From assembly GCA_934630445.1 (NCBI GenBank), contig CAKTWY010000115.1:1-7823 (forward strand): a stretch of DNA of 7,823 nt, written 5' to 3'. This document shows positions 4,801 to 7,823 of the stretch, piece by piece. Made by a program: the position numbers and the translations under genes. Each line of letters begins with the position of its first letter. Within the stretch, counting starts at the first letter, position 1. The notes beneath the pieces were generated by a model that was given only the letters and a program-made list of their open reading frames with translations, searched no databases and was not told where the DNA came from. The DNA is from an uncultured Eubacteriales bacterium (GTDB lineage Bacteria > Bacillota > Clostridia > Oscillospirales > Butyricicoccaceae).

Positions 4801-5442
4801 ATGAAAGAAGACCATCGCATCCGTGTCACAAAGCTGATGATCCGACGTGCGTTTACGGATCTTCTGCGTCAAAAGCCGCTGCAAAGCATTACCGTGCGGG
4901 AGCTGTGCGCCGCCGCCGGCATCAGCCGCGGCACCTTCTACGCGCATTACCGCGATATGTATGACGTGCTCGGGCAGATGGAAGCGGAGATGTTCACGGA
5001 GTTTCAGATCGCCATGCGCCCGCTTCTGCAGGGCGAGGAGGGGGAGCTGACGCCGCTGAAGATCACGCGGGGCATTTTCCGCTGCCTGCGCGACAACGCG
5101 GACCTTTGCACAGTCACCCTCGGCGAGCATGGAGATAAGGCGTTCGCCGTGCGGCTTCTGAGCTTCGGACGCGAGCGCGTGCTGGAAAATTACACCCGTT
5201 TTTTCAAAGGCGCGGGCGCGAAAGAGCTCGATTATTTTTACGCCTTTGTAAGCGGCGGCTGCGTCGCCCTTCTGCGCAAATGGCTTTCTGAAGGGATGGC
5301 GGTCGACGTGGACGAGCTTGCATCCATGGCCGAGCATATGATGACGCATGGAATGGGTTTTTTGGCGCAGCAGGGGCTTGACAATGGGGAAAAAGTTCGA
5401 TATGATAATTCCAAATCATCTCCAAACGCATCGAAGGGGTAA
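4801..5442 (+). CDS. TetR/AcrR-family transcriptional regulator
   Basis: A 213-residue regulator. The N-terminal TetR DNA-binding domain shows AFTDLLRQKPLQSITVREL (17-35) followed by CAAAGISRGTFYAHYRDMYD (36-55), the canonical helix-turn-helix ending in TFYxHYxD. The C-terminal ligand domain (about 75-190) has hydrophobic helices including DYFYAFVSGGCVALLRKWL and resembles the TetR_C_8-type domain common in Clostridia; the ligand is unknown. The start is ATG 4801 with GGAGG at 4790-4794 and a 6-nt spacer. It is divergent from the NAD-dependent epimerase gene, a frequent arrangement in which the regulator controls its neighbour and itself. The last ~20 codons (from about residue 193) are unusual: they coincide with the leuA promoter and transcript start, giving a polar tail (KVRYDNSKSSPNASKG) outside the conserved fold. 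Confidence 0.88.
   Translation: MKEDHRIRVTKLMIRRAFTDLLRQKPLQSITVRELCAAAGISRGTFYAHYRDMYDVLGQMEAEMFTEFQIAMRPLLQGEEGELTPLKITRGIFRCLRDNADLCTVTLGEHGDKAFAVRLLSFGRERVLENYTRFFKGAGAKELDYFYAFVSGGCVALLRKWLSEGMAVDVDELASMAEHMMTHGMGFLAQQGLDNGEKVRYDNSKSSPNASKG
5378..5406 (+). promoter_or_regulatory. leuA promoter inside the tetR 3' end
   Basis: A perfect TTGACA (5378-5383), a 17-nt spacer, then TATGAT (5401-5406, 5 of 6 matches). Transcription should start near 5413, about 50 nt before the AGAGAG motif of the T-box. This is the best promoter in the window and lies within the coding sequence of the upstream regulator. Confidence 0.75.
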
Positions 5443-5705
5443 AACCCCGCGCAAAGACGTTTTCAGAGAGCCGCCGTGTGGTGCGAGGCGGCAGTCTGCG
5501 CGGCATGCTCACCCCGGAGCGGTCAGCCCAACACCCTTCGGGGTCAGTAAGTGCGAACGGTCCTGCCCACCGTTATCCGGGCGCGCATTCGCGTCGAGCC
5601 GATGCGGCAGAGCGGACGGCCATTGCCGTCAACGAGAGTGGTACCACGGAAAGCATGTGCTTCCGTCTCTCATGACCTGGGTCATGGAGGGCGGAGGCTT
5701 TTTTT
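5413..5705 (+). promoter_or_regulatory. T-box riboswitch, leucine-specific
   Basis: A complete T-box leader. AGAGAG (5465-5470) begins stem I. GGTGCGAGGCGGC follows as the distal AG-bulge part, then the specifier CTC (Leu) at 5508-5510, followed by ACCCCGGAGC. Later parts are a hairpin with a TTCG loop (5533-5544), a stem AACGG/CCGTT (5556-5560 with 5570-5574), and the stem III hairpin GACGGC-CATT-GCCGTC (5615-5630). The T-box sequence AGAGTGGTACCACGG (5635-5649) departs slightly from the usual AGGGTGGNACCGCGG, and CCGTCTCTC (5663-5671) closes the antiterminator. The TGGT in the bulge pairs with the uncharged acceptor end ACCA, fitting the A73 of tRNA-Leu. Uncharged tRNA-Leu should stabilise the antiterminator and allow leuA transcription; charged tRNA leaves the terminator. 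Specifier, acceptor pairing and the downstream gene agree. Confidence 0.93.
5663..5705 (+). terminator. T-box attenuator terminator
   Basis: CCGTCTCTCATGAC (5663-5676) pairs with GTCATGGAGGGCGG (5681-5694), a 14-position stem with one C-A mismatch and a CTGG loop, followed by AGGC and seven T (5699-5705). Its left arm is the strand that otherwise pairs with GAGAG and CGG of the T-box antiterminator, so the two structures exclude each other. Confidence 0.88.
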
Positions 5706-5708
5706 ATG

Positions 5709-5724
5709 CGGCGGCGCGCCGCCG
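5709..5724. repeat. GC palindrome between attenuator and leuA start
   Basis: CGGCGGCGCGCCGCCG is a perfect 16-base palindrome just after the attenuator T tract and before the leuA ribosome binding region. As RNA it would form a very stable hairpin about 22 nt upstream of the start codon. A 14-codon reading frame from ATG 5706 runs through it and ends at a TGA overlapping the leuA ATG (ATGA at 5747), but has no ribosome binding site. Confidence 0.3.
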
Positions 5725-5746
5725 GGAGGGAAAGGGTGCGTGAGCG

Positions 5747-7399
5747 ATGAATTATCAGAAATACGGCCGGGGCTATTTTGATCCGCCCGCGGCGCAGGCC
5801 AACTGGATGCAGCGCACCTGGCTGGAGCACGCGCCCATCTGGTGCAGCGTCGATCTGCGCGACGGCAATCAGGCGCTCGTCACGCCGATGAGCGTCTCAG
5901 AGAAGCTTGCTTTTTTCAATCTCCTGGTGCAGATCGGCTTTCGTGAAATCGAGGTCGGTTTTCCCGCCGCGTCGGATACGGAGTTCCAGTTCGTGCGCCG
6001 CCTCATCGACGAAAAGCTCATCCCCGCGGGCGTGACCATCCAGGTCCTTACGCCCGCGCGCGAGCACATCATCCGCCGCACGTTCGAGGCCATCGCGGGC
6101 GCAGAGCGCGCGATCGTGCATATGTATAACCCGACCTCCGCCGTGCAGCGCGAGCAGGTCTTTCACAAATCGAAGGCGGAGATCAAAAAAATCGCCGTCG
6201 ACGGGGCAATGCTTTTGAAAGAGCTCGCGGACGGGGCGCGCGGCGACTACCGTCTGGAGTATTCGCCCGAGAGCTTCACCGCCACCGAGCCGGAGTATGC
6301 GCTCGAGGTGATCGACGCGGTGCTGGACGTCTGGCGCCCGTCGCCGGAGAAGAAGGCCATCATCAATCTGCCCGCCACAGTGGCGCTCTCCCTTCCGCAC
6401 GTGTACGCCGGGCAGGTCGAATACATCTCCACCCACATGACATACCGCGACGGGGTCACGCTGTCGCTTCATCCGCACAACGACCGCGGCTGCGCCGTCG
6501 CTGATACGGAGCTGGGGCTCCTCGCGGGCGCGGAGCGCGTCGAGGGCACGCTGTTCGGCAACGGCGAGCGCACCGGCAACGTCGACATCGTGACCCTGGC
6601 GATGAACCTCTTTTCCCACGGCGTCGACCCGAAGCTCGACTTTTCCCATATGCCGGAGGTGTGCAGCCTTTATGAGCGCGTCACGCGCATGCCCGTATAC
6701 GAGCGCCAGCCCTACGCGGGCAAGCTCGTTTTCGCCGCGTTCTCCGGCGCGCATCAGGACGCCATCGCCAAGGGCATGAAATGGCGCGAAGGGCATGAGG
6801 ATGACCGCTGGAGCGTTCCCTATCTGCCCATCGATCCGCACGACGTCGGGCGCGAGTACGAGACGGACGTCATCCGCATCAACAGCCAGTCCGGCAAGGG
6901 CGGCGTCGCGTATGTGCTTGAGCAGAATTTTGGCCTGGATCTTCCCGCACAGATGCGCGAGGCCGTCGGCTACCTCGTCAAGAGCATTTCCGACCACGCG
7001 CACAGAGAGCTTAGCCCTGAAGAGGTGCTCGACGCGTTTAAAAAGGCGTATGTCAACGGCGAAAAAACGTATAAGCTCGACGATTATCACTTTACCCGCC
7101 ATGCCGGCAGCATATCGGTCGTGCTGACGGTCGAGCATGCGGGCTGCCTGCGCACCGTCAGCGCCAGCGGCAACGGCCGCCTTGACGCCGTATCCAACGC
7201 CCTGAAAAAGCAGTTCGGCCTGCAGTACACCATTGCGACGTATAAAGAGCATGCGCTCGAGCGCGGCTCGTCTTCCCGCGCGGTCAGCTATGTCGGCCTT
7301 GATACGGCCGATCAGCGCCGCGTGTGGGGGGTCGGGGTGGACGAGGATATCGTCGCCGCGTCGATCAAGGGCCTTTTCAGCGCGGTGAACCGCATTTAG
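5747..7399 (+). CDS. leuA: 2-isopropylmalate synthase, long (type 2) form
   Basis: A 550-residue cytosolic enzyme that condenses acetyl-CoA with 2-ketoisovalerate to give 2-isopropylmalate, the first committed step of leucine synthesis. The catalytic TIM-barrel (HMGL-like) domain begins near residue 30: DLRDGNQAL (36-44) provides the metal-binding Asp39, HPHNDRG (242-248) the two metal-binding His, and GNGERTGN (271-278) a substrate loop. The N-terminal extension (KYGRGYFDPPAAQANW) and these motifs mark the long actinobacterial-type form rather than the short E. coli/Bacillus form. The C-terminal leucine-binding regulatory domain covers about 440-550 (GNGRLDAVSNALKKQFGL, YKEHALERGSSSRAVSYVGL). 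Length is complete. The start is ATG 5747, fixed by a TGA at 5741-5743 in frame; an imperfect AAGGGTG site lies 8 nt upstream. Control is transcriptional by the leucine T-box and probably also by leucine feedback. No other leu genes are in the window. Confidence 0.95.
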   Translation: MNYQKYGRGYFDPPAAQANWMQRTWLEHAPIWCSVDLRDGNQALVTPMSVSEKLAFFNLLVQIGFREIEVGFPAASDTEFQFVRRLIDEKLIPAGVTIQVLTPAREHIIRRTFEAIAGAERAIVHMYNPTSAVQREQVFHKSKAEIKKIAVDGAMLLKELADGARGDYRLEYSPESFTATEPEYALEVIDAVLDVWRPSPEKKAIINLPATVALSLPHVYAGQVEYISTHMTYRDGVTLSLHPHNDRGCAVADTELGLLAGAERVEGTLFGNGERTGNVDIVTLAMNLFSHGVDPKLDFSHMPEVCSLYERVTRMPVYERQPYAGKLVFAAFSGAHQDAIAKGMKWREGHEDDRWSVPYLPIDPHDVGREYETDVIRINSQSGKGGVAYVLEQNFGLDLPAQMREAVGYLVKSISDHAHRELSPEEVLDAFKKAYVNGEKTYKLDDYHFTRHAGSISVVLTVEHAGCLRTVSASGNGRLDAVSNALKKQFGLQYTIATYKEHALERGSSSRAVSYVGLDTADQRRVWGVGVDEDIVAASIKGLFSAVNRI

Positions 7400-7472
7400 C
7401 CGGCGCTGCACGGGGCAAAGAGTCAAACAGATCTGCTGCGCATGCCGAAGCTGCGCTTTGGGAGGAAGAAAA

Positions 7473-7823
7473 ATGAAAAACGCCGCCGCGCTCCCGCACG
7501 GATACTGCGAGCGAGCGCGCGTTGACCTTCGGACGGACCCGCGTCAGGCGCGCATCGTCAGCGGCGCGGCGGTTGTCATCGCGGCTGTGCTCGCCGCGGC
7601 CGGCGCGCATTTTGTTCCGCTGCGCGCTGCCTTTTCCGGCGGGCATGTGCCGCTGAAGCTGGCTGCAGCGCTTGCCGGAGCAGCGGCGGGCGTCGTGCTG
7701 CACGAGCTTGTCCACGGCGTTTTCATCCGTCTGCTCGGCGGCGTGAAGCCGCGCTACGGCTTTGCGGGCCGGTATGCCTGCGCCGGGAGCGGCGCTTACT
7801 TCTGCAAGCGCGATTATATTATC
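7473..7823 (+). CDS. DUF3267 membrane metalloprotease-like protein, 3' end outside window
   Basis: The first 117 codons of a gene that runs off the right edge. The opening LPHGYCERARVDLRTDPRQA matches the N-terminal style of DUF3267 proteins. A first hydrophobic helix follows (about 28-48), then a second (about 60-82) carrying the zinc-protease motif HELVH (77-81). Then come GGVKPRYGFAG and YACAGSGAYFCKRDYII, also typical of the family. DUF3267 proteins are predicted integral-membrane zinc peptidases of unknown substrate. The start is ATG 7473, with GGGAGG at 7460-7465 and a 7-nt spacer. It follows leuA by 73 bases with no terminator visible in between, so read-through from leuA is possible, although a functional link to leucine synthesis is not evident. 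Confidence 0.85.
   Translation, partial: MKNAAALPHGYCERARVDLRTDPRQARIVSGAAVVIAAVLAAAGAHFVPLRAAFSGGHVPLKLAAALAGAAAGVVLHELVHGVFIRLLGGVKPRYGFAGRYACAGSGAYFCKRDYII

Noticed and set aside
5435..5447. GGGGT-AAA-ACCCC hairpin after tetR as a terminator
   Set aside because: Short stem with no T tract, and it lies inside the leuA leader transcript.
5897..7426. Long open frame (509 codons) antisense to leuA
   Set aside because: Shadow frame caused by high GC at third codon positions. It shows no recognisable domain, and leuA on the other strand is certain.
1..7823. CRISPR array, tRNA, rRNA, insertion sequence or attachment site
   Set aside because: I found no regularly spaced direct repeats, tRNA-like cloverleaf, rRNA segment, transposase or integrase coding sequence on either strand.

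Overview
The window looks like chromosomal DNA from a GC-rich endospore-lineage member of the Bacillota, most likely class Clostridia. The evidence is a ytaF sporulation-type membrane protein, strong GGAGG-type ribosome binding sites, a T-box leader controlling leucine synthesis, and TetR and XRE regulators of typical Clostridia form. I cannot name the genus.

Layout, left to right. (1) 98-742, ytaF on the + strand, followed by an intrinsic terminator. (2) 743-1081, a gene-free but highly structured stretch: a promoter with an extended -10 embedded in an inverted repeat, a 21-bp hairpin, a GC hairpin, and a perfect 26-base palindrome that looks like a bidirectional terminator. It may hold a small RNA of about 200 nt or an attenuated leader. 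(3) 1082-2637, a two-gene unit: a DUF262 (GmrSD N-terminal-like) protein followed tightly by a HEPN protein with an RX4H ribonuclease motif. It is AT-richer than its surroundings and resembles an acquired defence or toxin-type module. The 5' end of the DUF262 gene appears out of frame. (4) 2786-3493, an XRE-type regulator with two membrane helices plus a 78-residue membrane protein, ending in strong hairpins. (5) 3632-4592, minus strand, an NAD-dependent epimerase gene that carries an internal deletion and frameshift near its 5' end. It is divergent from (6) 4801-5442, a TetR-type regulator. The spacer between them holds facing promoters and several short palindromes. (7) 5378-7399, a complete leucine regulatory unit: a near-consensus promoter inside the tetR 3' end, a T-box leader with a CTC (Leu) specifier and TGGT anti-acceptor bases, a terminator, and a long-form leuA. 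(8) 7473 to the right edge, a DUF3267 membrane metalloprotease-like protein with HELVH, cut off by the window.

The regulatory logic is clearest for leuA: uncharged tRNA-Leu should stabilise the antiterminator and allow synthesis of 2-isopropylmalate synthase. The most interesting parts are the DUF262-HEPN pair with its unusual structured upstream region, and two independent reading-frame lesions (in the DUF262 and epimerase genes). Those lesions could reflect real gene decay or base-level assembly errors.
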